Of a stretch of DNA of 64,000 nucleotides, positions 1 through 8,819 are shown piece by piece. This DNA comes from Nocardia tenerifensis NBRC 101015. Lineage in GTDB: Bacteria; Actinomycetota; Actinomycetes; Mycobacteriales; Mycobacteriaceae. Position 1 is the first letter of the stretch, and every line of letters starts with the position of its first letter. A model generated the notes under the pieces. The model did no database searches and was not told the DNA's origin. It saw only the letters and a program-made list of their open reading frames with translations. Location of the stretch: assembly GCF_000308715.1 (NCBI RefSeq), contig NZ_BAGH01000615.1, positions 1-64,000 on the forward strand, given 5' to 3'. Made by a program: the position numbers and the translations under genes.

Positions 1-1
1 G

Positions 2-757
2 GCCACGCTCGCCTTCGAACTCGTGCGCATGCTCGGCGTCTTCCGGCGCCACGGTGTCCTGCTCGGCGCGGCGTGCGTCGGCTTCGTGCACCACGCCTTC
101 TACGAGATCTTCGATCAGATCGGCCCGCAACTGCGCTGGTGGGAATGGTCGGTGGACAACCCCATCAACCAACCGATGTTCGACTCCGTCCCGCTGCCCA
201 GCGTGGTCGTCTTCGCCGCCCTGTGGCCCATGTCGCTGGCGCTGTGCGTGCAGTACTTCGTCGGCCGCCACGTCGACGCGGGCACGAATTTCACCGGACG
301 GCAGTTGATTTGGCGCACCGTGGTCGTCGGCCTCCTCGCCTCGGTCGGCACCTTCGTACTCCCGCTACCCGCAACCATCTTCGGCATGGGCAGCGACTCC
401 GTCCGCGGATTCCTCTACGCCGCAGAACTTTTCGTGCTCTCCGTGGTCGCGATAGTCCTCCTGTACCGGCGATGGTCCGCGCAACGCGCAGAACCCACCG
501 AGCCATACCGCAACCGCCTCGCCCAGTCCTACGCACTCATCTACCTGGCCGTAATGGCCCTACTCTGGGCCACCGCCCTACCCGACTACACCGCAGCCGT
601 GGATGGGCACACGCCCAATGGCGACCCTGTCGGCAATCTTTGGTACACGATCGCCTGTTTCGCCATCGCCCTCACCACCGTGCTCGCGACTTTCACGCTC
701 CCACAACGCAACTCACCTGCTTCCGCCATCCAGCCCGCCACCACGCACACCGCGTGA
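2..757 (+). CDS. multi-pass membrane protein, 5'-partial
   Basis: The reading frame is open to the left edge of the window, so the real start lies outside it; the first in-window start codons (GTG at 23, ATG at 29) are probably internal. The visible part, about 250 residues, has five or six hydrophobic segments, for example around GVLLGAACVGFVHHAFYEIF, VVVFAALWPMSLALCVQYFV and LWYTIACFAIALTTVLATF, separated by short loops. It ends in a polar Thr/Pro/Ala-rich tail. I do not recognise the family. The stop codon overlaps the GTG of the next small ORF, which suggests translational coupling. Confidence 0.75.
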   Translation, partial: ATLAFELVRMLGVFRRHGVLLGAACVGFVHHAFYEIFDQIGPQLRWWEWSVDNPINQPMFDSVPLPSVVVFAALWPMSLALCVQYFVGRHVDAGTNFTGRQLIWRTVVVGLLASVGTFVLPLPATIFGMGSDSVRGFLYAAELFVLSVVAIVLLYRRWSAQRAEPTEPYRNRLAQSYALIYLAVMALLWATALPDYTAAVDGHTPNGDPVGNLWYTIACFAIALTTVLATFTLPQRNSPASAIQPATTHTA

Positions 758-918
758 ACCGCGCGGAGCTCGCCCGCTTCCGTGTCGATGTGCGAGCGGA
801 CCGCACGCCGCTCGACCTTCCCGCCCACGACATCGCGTGCGATTCGCCGGCGGATGCAAGGGATGTGCGTAACTCAGCCTTCGGCGTTGCCGTCGGCGAC
901 GTCGTCGAAATGCGGTGA
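754..918 (+). CDS. small hypothetical protein (54 aa), translationally coupled
   Basis: A GTG at 754 overlaps the TGA of the membrane protein gene in a GTGA junction and opens a 54-codon frame that stops two bases before a perfect 14-bp hairpin at 921. The product is hydrophilic and charged (for example ELARFRVDVRADRTPLDLPA), with no membrane segment or known motif. The coupling and the position directly before a terminator-like hairpin argue for a real gene. Against it are its short length and the ease with which GC-rich DNA stays open. Confidence 0.4.
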   Translation: MNRAELARFRVDVRADRTPLDLPAHDIACDSPADARDVRNSAFGVAVGDVVEMR

Positions 919-920
919 CC

Positions 921-953
921 GAGGCCCGCGGCGGGAGCACCGCCGCGGGCCTC
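921..953. terminator. strong hairpin, probable terminator
   Basis: A perfect 14-bp inverted repeat (arms 921-934 and 940-953) encloses a 5-nt loop, GAGCA. There is no T-run, as is common in high-GC actinobacteria. It lies two bases after the small ORF and before the oxygenase gene, so it most likely ends the transcript coming from the left. Confidence 0.65.
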
Positions 954-1073
954 AGGTCGAGACCCCTCGATGATGTCGGCGGTGCCCGACCGGTGGTCAC
1001 GCTACGCCGCGTGCGGTGTGAGAAAACGGCCTCACATCTGGTTGCCACGACCCGTATCCGCTGCAATGAAAGC

Positions 1074-2093
1074 ATGCACAACGTAACGCAATCGCCTTCA
1101 TATCTGCCACATGCACTGCGCATTGTCCGACATCGTCTCGACGACAGCACTCGCGACTTTCTGCAACGGGAGCTGACTTCTGCCATCGCGGATCTTCGGC
1201 TGGATTCCGATCGGCATCAAGCTATCCTCTCCGCGATCGGATCGCAGGTACTGCGATCGCGACTGCCCGGCGAGATCTTGCAGGCATTGGCCTTCTACTC
1301 GACATCTCACAGACATGCACTTCTGCTCGAAAACCTTCCTTGCCAGAGGTTTCCGGCCAGTCCTCGAAGTGGCTTCACCGATGAAGCCGAATTGGCCTGT
1401 ACGAATGCGCTGCATTTCGGTCTCCTCGAGCTTCTTTCGGTGACGCCGCTCGCCGTGGACTACGAGAACGACGGCAGGCTCATCCGGAACGTGACTCCGG
1501 TCGCAGGGGCGTCGGGGACAACCAGCTCGTGGGGGGCGGACGCGGAATTCTTCTGGCATACCGATAACCTTCATCTGCCCTTCGGGTCCGGAGGCGCCGA
1601 TGCACAGCTGTATATCCCGCGCTATCTCAGCTTTTTCACGGTACGAAACTGGGAGAAGATTCCTACGGAAGTCGTGGCGCTCGACGACGTCATGAAATCC
1701 CTCGACCACTGTGCGCTGGACCAACTGCGGTCGTGCGAATATACCGTGCACGCACCGGATTCCGTCGAGACGGCGACGCCATTCACTGATGTGGCAGTGA
1801 TCGAACGACACGGATCGGACCACTTCGCGAGGTTCGATCGCGCGGCAACCACGGCCGGCACGCTCCCTGCCGCGGAGGCGCTCGAGCTGTGGATTCAAAC
1901 GCTGCGGCATGCGCGGGCGCAGGAGATCATTTTGCGACCCGGAGATTTTCTCATCTTCGACAACTACCGGGTCCTGCACCGTCGCAGGGCTTTTCAGCCC
2001 AACAGCCCGGAGACGTCCCGATGGTTGCGTCGTTGCTACGCATCGCGCCGGCCCACGCGCTGCCGCGCGGCCGGGATACGAAACAGGCGTTGA
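1074..2093 (+). CDS. Fe(II)/2-oxoglutarate-dependent oxygenase, clavaminate-synthase-like
   Basis: 339 residues from ATG 1074, chosen because the upstream in-frame extension crosses the hairpin region and looks non-coding. The facial triad is visible: H162 and D164 in FFWHTDNLHLPF and a distal H302 in DNYRVLHRRRAF, followed by Arg316, which fits a 2-oxoglutarate carboxylate anchor. The spacing and the C-terminal fold resemble the clavaminate synthase/VioC group, which hydroxylates or desaturates free or tethered amino acids (Arg, Asn and others). An amino-acid hydroxylase is the best guess; the substrate cannot be read. No biosynthetic partner is adjacent. The family call is fairly sure, the substrate unknown. 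Confidence 0.8.
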   Translation: MHNVTQSPSYLPHALRIVRHRLDDSTRDFLQRELTSAIADLRLDSDRHQAILSAIGSQVLRSRLPGEILQALAFYSTSHRHALLLENLPCQRFPASPRSGFTDEAELACTNALHFGLLELLSVTPLAVDYENDGRLIRNVTPVAGASGTTSSWGADAEFFWHTDNLHLPFGSGGADAQLYIPRYLSFFTVRNWEKIPTEVVALDDVMKSLDHCALDQLRSCEYTVHAPDSVETATPFTDVAVIERHGSDHFARFDRAATTAGTLPAAEALELWIQTLRHARAQEIILRPGDFLIFDNYRVLHRRRAFQPNSPETSRWLRRCYASRRPTRCRAAGIRNRR

Positions 2094-2644
2094 CTGATAG
2101 CAAGTCCAGTGACCAATTCGGGCACGCCTCCGCGACGGGGGCAGTGCCCGTACGGATCGACGTTACATCGCAACGTCGTTTTCGACGCGTCTCGCCATCC
2201 ATCCGAGGAGGTAGCAGCTCTCCTGCGGGCAGAGGTAAGTCACGTCGGTGAATTGATCGCGGCGGGAGTGCATCCCGTTCCGGATGAGCGTGGCCGATAT
2301 CGTGATGACCACGACACACAAGGCGCTTCGTGGGCCGCGCGGTGCATTGATCATGTGCGGCAAAGAGTTGGGCAGACGATCGATCGCCCGGTCTTGCCGA
2401 AATGCGGCGGGACAACGTAGTGTCTGGTGACGGCCGACCGGCCGAACTCGCCGAAGCAGATCTATGATGTGGTCGATTGTCTGGCGGCTGACCGACCGCA
2501 TCGCGTCACGCACGCGCACCTGACGTGTCGCGCGAATCGCAGCGCTTCATCCACTACCCGGCACTGGCTGACGGCGGATCGAACTAAGATGGCCGATGCA
2601 CGCGCTGGTTTGTACGTGCCGACAACTCACAAACCTGGAGAGCG
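2094..2644. other. gap between oxygenase and HAD genes, no convincing gene
   Basis: About 550 bp. Short frames exist on both strands, but none has a recognisable domain, a good ribosome-binding site and coding-like composition together. The last part must hold the leader of the HAD gene, whose GGAGAG ribosome-binding site abuts the ATG at 2645. Confidence 0.4.
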
Positions 2645-3343
2645 ATGAACTCCGATCCACCTACGTCAGCCGCGGGAAAACCATTGGGGGCGGTGCTGTT
2701 CGACCTCGATGGCACGCTTGTCGACTCCGGACCGCTCTGGGACGAAGCGCTCGCCGAACTGGTGGAGTCGAACGGTGGCACGCTGGGATCCGACATCCTC
2801 GCCTGTACTCACGGTATCGACTCGACAGCCGCGGTTGCCCTGACCTATGAGGCTCATGGGTGGCGCGATCTGGATGTGGCGGCGGGCGTAGCGTGGATGC
2901 AGAACCGAGTCATCGAGAAGCTGATGACGAAAGTTCCGTTGCGTGCGGGTGCGCTTCGGCTCCTGGCCGAGGTTCGTTCGGCGGGGATTCCTTGCGGATT
3001 GGTGACCGCGTCGTATCGACCGGTGGTCGAACATATCCTCGGTGATCTCGGGCACTTCGACGTGGTTGTGTGTGGCGACGAAATAGACAATACGAAGCCA
3101 CACCCCGAGCCTTATCTGACGGCTGCTGAGCGTCTCAACGTGGACCCGGTCGACTGTGTGGCGGTGGAGGACTCGCCGACCGGCATCGCTAGCGCGACCG
3201 AAGCGGGTTGCGCTGTCCTCGCGGTGCCGTCGCTGTCCGAGTCAAGGGTGTCGTCTCCGCTGCCGGAGGTCTCTGTCGAGCAGCTCGAGCAGCTGCTGGG
3301 CGGCAACCGATCTCGAGCATTCGCCAAGGTGAGTGCCGTATAA
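2645..3343 (+). CDS. HAD-superfamily phosphatase (beta-phosphoglucomutase-like subgroup)
   Basis: 232 residues with all four HAD motifs: D20 and D22 in LFDLDGTLVDSG, T120/S122 in VTASYR, K150 in NTKPHPEPYL and E174-D175 in VEDSPTGI. The helical cap inserted after motif I has the size usual for the GPH/beta-phosphoglucomutase subgroup. It probably hydrolyses a small phosphorylated metabolite such as a sugar phosphate or phosphoglycolate in the cytoplasm; the substrate cannot be inferred from context. A GGAGAG ribosome-binding site precedes the ATG. It converges with the XRE regulator gene, with only five bases between the stops. Confidence 0.85.
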   Translation: MNSDPPTSAAGKPLGAVLFDLDGTLVDSGPLWDEALAELVESNGGTLGSDILACTHGIDSTAAVALTYEAHGWRDLDVAAGVAWMQNRVIEKLMTKVPLRAGALRLLAEVRSAGIPCGLVTASYRPVVEHILGDLGHFDVVVCGDEIDNTKPHPEPYLTAAERLNVDPVDCVAVEDSPTGIASATEAGCAVLAVPSLSESRVSSPLPEVSVEQLEQLLGGNRSRAFAKVSAV

Positions 3344-3348
3344 CCGGA

Positions 3349-4284
3349 TCAGTACTCGGGTGCGCCCGGCGCACGAAATCGCCAGTCGATTCGAAATCGA
3401 GTGCCGGTTTGCAAAGCATCGGGATCCTTTGTGGACCAAGAGAATACGATGCGATCGCCGTCGACCCTCGACCTGATCGGCGTCCGCAGTCCTTGCCTCG
3501 GCCTGAGCTCGGGTATCTCCCAGCCGCGGCAATAGGGATCCATCCACGAGGGGTAGTTGAGATCGACACTGAGCTCCTTCGTGCTGAAACGCACGGCCCG
3601 TTGGAACCATTCTCCCCATTTGTTGCGGCCCACCAGGTAGCAGTACTCGAGCGCCACGGACTGCCCGCTCTGTAGCGGGTAGACTCGATCGCTGTCTCGA
3701 TGCTGGAAGAGAATCCACACTTCTTTCGTAGTGTCCTGGTCCGCTTTCAAGGTGCCTATCTTCAAGGGAATCCGGTCGTCGCCGAGCCAGGCACGAAGTT
3801 TCAGATCATCGAATATCAGCGGGTTCAAATAGTGGTGTGTACGCGATTTCTGTGGTTGGTCGGGATATCGGTCGACGTGCACCCGGATGAGATACTGACT
3901 TATCGGCCCGTTGCCGTTGTTGAGCAACTCGCGCCGCATCGTCATCCGGTAGTCGTCCTCATCGGGCAGGTAGTACAGCTCTGCGTGGTCACGGACCACC
4001 GTCAAATCATGACTCGACACCTGCCCGTGCTGACCATCCCGACATCTCCGCAGCAACTCCAGTAGCTCCCCGCCCGCCTGCAGGAAACGGTCCGCGGACT
4101 CTATGAATTGCTGTGACGGCACCTCGATATTCTTCGGCGACTCTACTCTGGAGACATAAGTCCGGTGGTATCGGATTCGGACCGCCAATTCGCCCTGCGA
4201 CAGCCCCTTCGTGGTCCGTAGTTCGCGGAGGCGCCGGCCGAGAGTCTCGAGATTCTCGTTCCGTGTGGACGCTTCAGTCCTCAA
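3349..4284 (-). CDS. XRE-family helix-turn-helix regulator
   Basis: 311 residues read from TTG 4284, preceded by an AGGGG ribosome-binding site about six bases away; no better start exists in frame. Residues about 15-65 form a lambda-repressor-type HTH (RLRELRTTKGLSQGELAVRI). The remainder is a beta-rich region with many aromatic and charged residues (YLIRVHVDRYPD, WILFQHRDSDRVY) of a type found fused to XRE domains in Nocardia and Streptomyces regulators. It may respond to a ligand or partner protein, but nothing shows which. It stands alone on the minus strand. Confidence 0.75.
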   Translation of the reverse strand: MRTEASTRNENLETLGRRLRELRTTKGLSQGELAVRIRYHRTYVSRVESPKNIEVPSQQFIESADRFLQAGGELLELLRRCRDGQHGQVSSHDLTVVRDHAELYYLPDEDDYRMTMRRELLNNGNGPISQYLIRVHVDRYPDQPQKSRTHHYLNPLIFDDLKLRAWLGDDRIPLKIGTLKADQDTTKEVWILFQHRDSDRVYPLQSGQSVALEYCYLVGRNKWGEWFQRAVRFSTKELSVDLNYPSWMDPYCRGWEIPELRPRQGLRTPIRSRVDGDRIVFSWSTKDPDALQTGTRFRIDWRFRAPGAPEY

Positions 4285-4683
4285 GTGTGCCCCTGTACGT
4301 CGTTATCGGACCAGTACCCGCCACCAATACTGTGCGCGAGACGTGGTGGTCGTCGGGCGAGATCGCCCGACGGGTCTCGGTGCCGTCACGCTCTCGTTGC
4401 CCTCGCATATTTCGTTCGCACAAACAAACTGTCTCAGATCTTCGACCTCGGGCGCCCGATGGGCCGGGTCCCCTCTTCCGGATTTGTTTGTCCACACTCG
4501 TCGACGGAGCAATCACCATGTGTATCCTTGCTTTCGGCGACAGAGAGTCGAGATTTCTGTGCCGACTACAGAATAGCGAGTCCGCCCCCCGCTGCGGGGC
4601 TTTAGATTTAGGAATAACCTGAGAAGTTGGAACAGGCATCCGGGCTTGTTCGTCGTGGCGTCTCAGCTGCTCGCGTCGGAACC
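4285..4683. other. intergenic region between XRE and PurN-like genes
   Basis: About 400 bp without a convincing gene. It must hold the promoter of the XRE gene. A short GC hairpin (CCCCGC-T-GCGGGG, about 4590-4602) is followed by two TTT runs on the plus strand. I see nothing else identifiable. Confidence 0.4.
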
Positions 4684-5415
4684 TCATGGATTCGGTGCCC
4701 GGTCCGGCAAAAGGATCGAATTCCGTTCCTGCGCAACGGTATTCGGTATGTCGCCGCTGCCGCTACGCGGTGCCGCACTCGTGCTCCGGCCGTTCGATCG
4801 GAAGCAGGCGTCGAGCGCTCCGGATCGCCACGATCCGGCAAGTTCTCGAACGACCTCCGGCAATAAGACGTGTTCTGCGGCGAGGACGCGCGCGGCGAGC
4901 GATTCCACCGTATCGGTGGCCAGAACCGGCACTCGTCGCTGCGCGATAATTTCGCCGGCGTCATACTCTTCGGTGACATAGTGCACTGACGGTCCACTGA
5001 TCTCGTCGCCGCTATCCAAGACGGCCTTGTGTACCGCGTGCCCATACATGCCCGGACCGCCGTGGCGAGGCAGGAGAGCGGGGTGGATATTGATCATGCG
5101 CGATTCGTACTGGCGTCTGGTCCTCGGTCCGACGTGCTTCATATAGCCCGCCAGGACCACAAGATCAGTTGATCGATCGACCAGCGCCGCTCGCATAGCC
5201 TCATCCAATTCGTCCGGATCGCTGTGTGTCCGCCCCGAGAGATGGACGGTCGGGATCCGGCTTCGGCTCGCATACGCCAGGGCGCCGGAGGCGCTGTTGT
5301 TACTGACGACAAGAACAATCTTGAAATTGGCGGTTGGCATCAGCGACGCCTCATGCAGCGCGCGCATGTTCGATCCGTTGTGCGAAGCAAGGACGGCGAC
5401 TCGTAATTCGGACAT
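4684..5415 (-). CDS. phosphoribosylglycinamide formyltransferase-like protein (PurN family)
   Basis: 243 residues from ATG 5415. The N-terminal 200 residues are a complete formyltransferase domain: VAVLASHNGSNMRAL for phosphate binding, VVLAGYM, and the catalytic residues N109 and H111 in MINIHPALLPRHGG and D152 in EEYDAGEII. PurN transfers the formyl group of 10-formyl-THF to GAR in purine synthesis. No purine gene adjoins, so this may be a second copy or act on another amine, such as an amino sugar in secondary metabolism. A polar tail of about 45 residues is extra compared with PurN. It is 199 bp downstream of the large operon, probably as a separate unit. Confidence 0.75.
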   Translation of the reverse strand: MSELRVAVLASHNGSNMRALHEASLMPTANFKIVLVVSNNSASGALAYASRSRIPTVHLSGRTHSDPDELDEAMRAALVDRSTDLVVLAGYMKHVGPRTRRQYESRMINIHPALLPRHGGPGMYGHAVHKAVLDSGDEISGPSVHYVTEEYDAGEIIAQRRVPVLATDTVESLAARVLAAEHVLLPEVVRELAGSWRSGALDACFRSNGRSTSAAPRSGSGDIPNTVAQERNSILLPDRAPNP

Positions 5416-5502
5416 TGTCAGCGGTCTCCCACCGGTACGGTTGTGGTTGGGGTTCCCACCTTAGATCTCGGCATCCGTGTGCGAAATACCCGACCTCTGA
5501 AA

Positions 5503-5518
5503 GCGCTCCGGAGAGCGC
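5503..5518 (-). terminator. short hairpin after the large operon
   Basis: A 6-bp stem (5503-5508 with 5513-5518) and a 4-nt loop, read on the minus strand as GCGCTC-TCCG-GAGCGC followed by TTTC. It lies about 100 bp past the end of the GAP1-like gene and before the PurN-like gene, a suitable place for the end of the operon. It is short, so this is tentative. Confidence 0.4.
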
Positions 5519-5614
5519 AGTGGGCCGGGGTACCGTGGCGCGGTCAGGAAATCGAACCTCCGATTAGTGGCGCGCTGCCTACCGCGCTCCCGAACCGGTA
5601 GCGGAGGAAACGAA

Positions 5615-6199
5615 TCAGCGGCGGCCGCGTCGCCAGAATCGAATGACGGAGCGGTCGAAGCGAAACATCTGCCAGTAGTAGTCCGGAACGTTCGCCCACT
5701 CCTTGAACTCGGTGAAATTGTCCGCGACTACGCGCAGCCCGCCCGCGCTGGAGAAGAGTGCGGGGAGGAGTTCGCCGAAGACGAAGGGGAACGGGATCGA
5801 CTGTTTCGGCAGTGCCAGCAGGGCGGCGATGAGGCTGCCCTCGGCGACGCCGGACAACCGAAAGGTCGCGACCAGACCTTCGCGCGTCTCGGGGTTGCTC
5901 CACAGGGTATGCACCACACCCCACATTCCGTCCCGGACCGACGGAAAGTACAGTGCCACGGTCTGATCGAGTTCCGGCGCGCCGTTGCGCGCAACAATCG
6001 TCCGAAACAGTTTCGGCGTCAGTTCTCGATGCGCCAGGGCCGCGATCTCGCCGGCGGAGGCGGGCAGGATGTCGGCCAGCATCTTGTTTCGGCTACCCCA
6101 GGCCCCCTCGTACACCCGCAGCAACGCCACCGAAATCGTCTCGGACTCCATGTCGCGCACCACCATTCGCCATCCGTGCTTCACCAGATCGGCCAGCAC
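5615..6199 (-). CDS. GAP1-like protein, C-terminal part after a frameshift
   Basis: 194 residues counted from a GTG at 6199, but very likely the continuation of the upstream frame. The same frame is open above the GTG (SGLQEVVLADLVKHGW), overlaps the end of the N-terminal part, and would join it if one base were added to a run of five G (C on the plus strand, 6219-6223). The residues are helical, with LPASAGEIAALAHRELTPKL and WANVPDYYWQMFRFDRSV, as expected for the C-terminal helical region of GTPase-associated protein 1. An AGGAGG lies just before the GTG, but only two bases away, too close for a normal start. It is the last gene of the operon. Confidence 0.6.
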   Translation of the reverse strand: MLADLVKHGWRMVVRDMESETISVALLRVYEGAWGSRNKMLADILPASAGEIAALAHRELTPKLFRTIVARNGAPELDQTVALYFPSVRDGMWGVVHTLWSNPETREGLVATFRLSGVAEGSLIAALLALPKQSIPFPFVFGELLPALFSSAGGLRVVADNFTEFKEWANVPDYYWQMFRFDRSVIRFWRRGRR

Positions 6200-7137
6200 G
6201 ACCTCCTGCAGTCCGGAACCCCCTCGGGCTGAGCGTCCATCAGGCGTTTGAGCCGCGCGCCGTTCCCGCCGACGTACTCACGGACGGCATCGGTGATGCT
6301 GTTCGTCCCGGCCGACGCGGAGACCGCCGGGATGACCGTATCGTCCTTGCGCTGCAACAGATCCCAGGACAGCGTGAGCTGGTCCGCCGTCGTCGCGTTC
6401 GCGAGACTCGATCGAAGGGTCTTCCACTTCTCGTCACCGGATTCGAGGGCGAGTACGCGATTCGCGGCCGTGCGGTGGTCGCCGACGGCCACCGGTGCGC
6501 GCAGCGCCAGTCGCCACAACAGGCTGGGCCGGACCGACAGCAGCTGGAGGGTGGCGCACGCGTCCCACGCCGGGTGCAGCACACTCATCGCGTCGACAAC
6601 GGCGGGCAGCTCCGCCGCGCCGACGTCGAGGTGCGTCCAATTCGTCGACCGCAGCGCGGCTATCAGCTGTGCAGCCCGTTCACCACTCGCGTCGTAGGCG
6701 TCGAGCAACCCCGGGCTCTCGATATCGAGATCGTCCAGTGATGGCGACTCGTCCAACCGCAACGTCGATGGCTGTAGCACGAGCGCAGCACGCAGTCGGA
6801 ACACCGTCGAGAGGGGGAGCGCGGCGGATTCGGCGACGAAGAATTGCACGCTGTAGCGACCGGGCCGGTGAAATTTATCGTCGCCCTGGTACGCCTTGAA
6901 CGCCACCACCGCCGTATCGTCCACCACGGACCGCACGGGTAACACCGCGTCGAAACCGAGCGGGTCCGAGCGGGCCCCTGCGGCGAGGGGTTCGTATCGG
7001 GTCAGCGTCTTGCTGATCGAGTGCAGCCAAGGGATCCTCGGCGCCAGGCTCGGTGAGGCCGAGACGAAGCCGAAACCAGTTGTCCCGGAGAGGGTCTCGG
7101 TCGACCAGGTATACAGCGCCTGCCCTATCATCGGCAT
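6181..7137 (-). CDS. GTPase-associated protein 1 (GAP1)-like protein, N-terminal part
   Basis: 318 residues from ATG 7137, three bases after the double-GTPase stop. The start (IGQALYTWSTETLSGTTGFG followed by VSASPSL) has the look of the GAP1 N-terminal domain described by Aravind and co-workers beside double-GTPase genes in NTPase conflict systems, where it is thought to act as the partner of the GTPase. A helical middle region follows (residues about 150-300). The last residues, after LMDAQPEGV, are an unrelated cysteine-rich tail produced by the shift. True coding probably continues in the frame at 5615-6217. It could be a real mutation, a sequencing error in the G5 run, or slippage. Confidence 0.6.
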   Translation of the reverse strand: MPMIGQALYTWSTETLSGTTGFGFVSASPSLAPRIPWLHSISKTLTRYEPLAAGARSDPLGFDAVLPVRSVVDDTAVVAFKAYQGDDKFHRPGRYSVQFFVAESAALPLSTVFRLRAALVLQPSTLRLDESPSLDDLDIESPGLLDAYDASGERAAQLIAALRSTNWTHLDVGAAELPAVVDAMSVLHPAWDACATLQLLSVRPSLLWRLALRAPVAVGDHRTAANRVLALESGDEKWKTLRSSLANATTADQLTLSWDLLQRKDDTVIPAVSASAGTNSITDAVREYVGGNGARLKRLMDAQPEGVPDCRRSCWPIW

Positions 7138-7140
7138 CGG

Positions 7141-8238
7141 CTACACCCTGCCGAGCAGCAGCGCGAGCGCGATCGGCCGCCAGCAGCCGTCCGGTTTCAT
7201 CGAACCCCCGTAACCCAGATGCTCGTAGTCCATGCCGAGCGCGCTGACCCGCGCGAAACGCGTCCGCTCCGCGCCGAAGCGGGAAAGTGCCGCGGTCACA
7301 ACGGGTTCCAACCCCTGCGCGACAAGCATATTGCGCACGATATCCGATTCGTCTTCGAGATATTTCTGGACCTCGGCGGGAAAACCGATGGGGGCGGCAT
7401 GAGCCGGCCAGTCGACGATCTTGTCCGATTTGGAGATCGCCACGATGAACGGCACCTTGACCCGTTGTCCCGTCGCCTGCTCGATGCCGTCGGCCAGATT
7501 GTGCACCATCTGTGGTCCTGCCATCTCGACGCCTTCGACCGCGGGCTTCAGGAATGCGTTCGGATCGGGAAATCCGTCCGGGTCGAGCAGGAGGATGATG
7601 GCGTCGCTCGTGTACAGGAAACGCCCGCTCTGGGCCACCTTCTGCACGCTGCGGATGACCTCGCCGGGGACGTCGTAGAGCGCGAGGCTGCGCCGTTCGC
7701 CGTTCTCGAATTGCAGTCTGGCGACGTAGCCCTCGTGAATCTCACCCTCCGGTGTGGGCGGAAGCGGCTGTCCGTCGTTATACACGCTGACGAGTTTCTG
7801 TTTGAGCGGATCGACCTGCGAGGGCAGCAGACTGGCGACGGTCGAGGTGATCCCGAGCCGCCCAGCGGTGTAGATTTCCGCCGCGACCGCGAGTAGGTAG
7901 GTCGACTTCGCGGCGCCGACATTGCCGGCGATTGTGATAACAAACGGTTTGTCGGCCAGGGCGTCGATGACCACGTGTCCCTTCGGGCAGTACGGGTCGT
8001 AACCGCCGCCCATCTTGGTCGCGGCATCGTCGAGGGCTCGCCGTTTCTTTCGCCACCATGCGGACTTGCCGACCGCGTCCGTCGGCGACGAACCGACCTC
8101 CGACCACGGCGGCGCGCCTTCCGGTGGTCCATCGGTGCCGAAAAGGGTTTGCGGGTCTATTCCTGTGGCTTGAACACCGACGATCTGAGAGGTCGGATAG
8201 TCCTTCAGGCAGTGCCGGCACAGCATCGTCTCGGTCAT
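7141..8238 (-). CDS. zinc-ribbon P-loop GTPase, double-GTPase 2 (DO-GTPase2) type
   Basis: 365 residues. The N-terminus has a split zinc-ribbon signature: C7 and C10 in MLCRHC and C84 and H88 in CPKGH. The G domain follows: P-loop at 105-112 (GNVGAAKS, with Ala where the last Gly is usual), G3 in LYDVPGEV (D189) and a G4-like SKSDK at 269-273. This layout fits the TRAFAC-class GTPases annotated as Double-GTPase 2, which occur next to GAP1 genes. It probably acts as a nucleotide switch in the complex made by this operon. Its ATG overlaps the TAA of the membrane protein gene by one base and GAP1 starts three bases after it. Confidence 0.7.
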   Translation of the reverse strand: MTETMLCRHCLKDYPTSQIVGVQATGIDPQTLFGTDGPPEGAPPWSEVGSSPTDAVGKSAWWRKKRRALDDAATKMGGGYDPYCPKGHVVIDALADKPFVITIAGNVGAAKSTYLLAVAAEIYTAGRLGITSTVASLLPSQVDPLKQKLVSVYNDGQPLPPTPEGEIHEGYVARLQFENGERRSLALYDVPGEVIRSVQKVAQSGRFLYTSDAIILLLDPDGFPDPNAFLKPAVEGVEMAGPQMVHNLADGIEQATGQRVKVPFIVAISKSDKIVDWPAHAAPIGFPAEVQKYLEDESDIVRNMLVAQGLEPVVTAALSRFGAERTRFARVSALGMDYEHLGYGGSMKPDGCWRPIALALLLGRV

Positions 8239-8756
8239 TACTGATGCCCTTCCGCCTCAGCCTGATTGCGCCGTTCTTCTTTGCCTTCTGCGTCGATCAG
8301 TATTTTCGTGGCGAACCCTTCGCCCCAACCGGGCGTATTGCGCAACTTTTCTTCCCATTCCCCCAGATGCTCAAGCGTGCCGCCAAGAATCCGGGGGATG
8401 TGGACGATTCTCTTGGCTATCTGCCAGAACCAGACGACCACAATGGCGAGCACCGGAAGTAGCCCCTGGCGCAGCACGTACTGGACGCCCACCGAGATGA
8501 ACTTCCACACGACCTCCGGAACATCCAGCCACAGTCGCGTCTTCACCAGGAGGTAAACGGCGGCGATAGCCAGATACATGGCGACGGCACCGCGGACGCC
8601 GAGCCCGAACACGGAGTCGAGGCAGTAGCCGAGGCCGATCGCCAGGCTGATCCCCGCGATCGCGACGGCATTGACCGACACCACATTTCGGATTCGCGGG
8701 AACTTCCACGCGACGGCCTGCAGCGTCCCGAACAACACGATGTAGAGCCAGAGCAT
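8238..8756 (-). CDS. membrane protein, downstream part of a gene split by an in-frame TGA
   Basis: 172 residues from the first available ATG (8756). It has about four hydrophobic segments (LYIVLFGTLQAVAW, VAIAGISLAIGLGYCL, AVAMYLAIAAVYLLV, LLPVLAIVVVWFW) and a charged C-terminal tail (EERRNQAEAEG). There is no ribosome-binding site before the ATG, and the frame is open for 21 codons above it (VWLASL joins the first membrane helix) up to a TGA at 8820-8822, which is the stop of the preceding gene in the same frame. I therefore think this and the next entry were one six-helix protein. It probably anchors the GTPase complex to the membrane. Confidence 0.6.
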   Translation of the reverse strand: MLWLYIVLFGTLQAVAWKFPRIRNVVSVNAVAIAGISLAIGLGYCLDSVFGLGVRGAVAMYLAIAAVYLLVKTRLWLDVPEVVWKFISVGVQYVLRQGLLPVLAIVVVWFWQIAKRIVHIPRILGGTLEHLGEWEEKLRNTPGWGEGFATKILIDAEGKEERRNQAEAEGHQ

Positions 8757-8819
8757 GAGCGAGGCGAGCCAGACGCTCGGACGGAAGGCCGCAGTGCCGC
8801 CGAGACTGTCGGCCCACGA

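Noticed and set aside
2094..2644. Several short frames between the oxygenase and HAD genes
   Set aside because: No ribosome-binding site, domain or consistent codon pattern; they are typical chance frames in GC-rich DNA.
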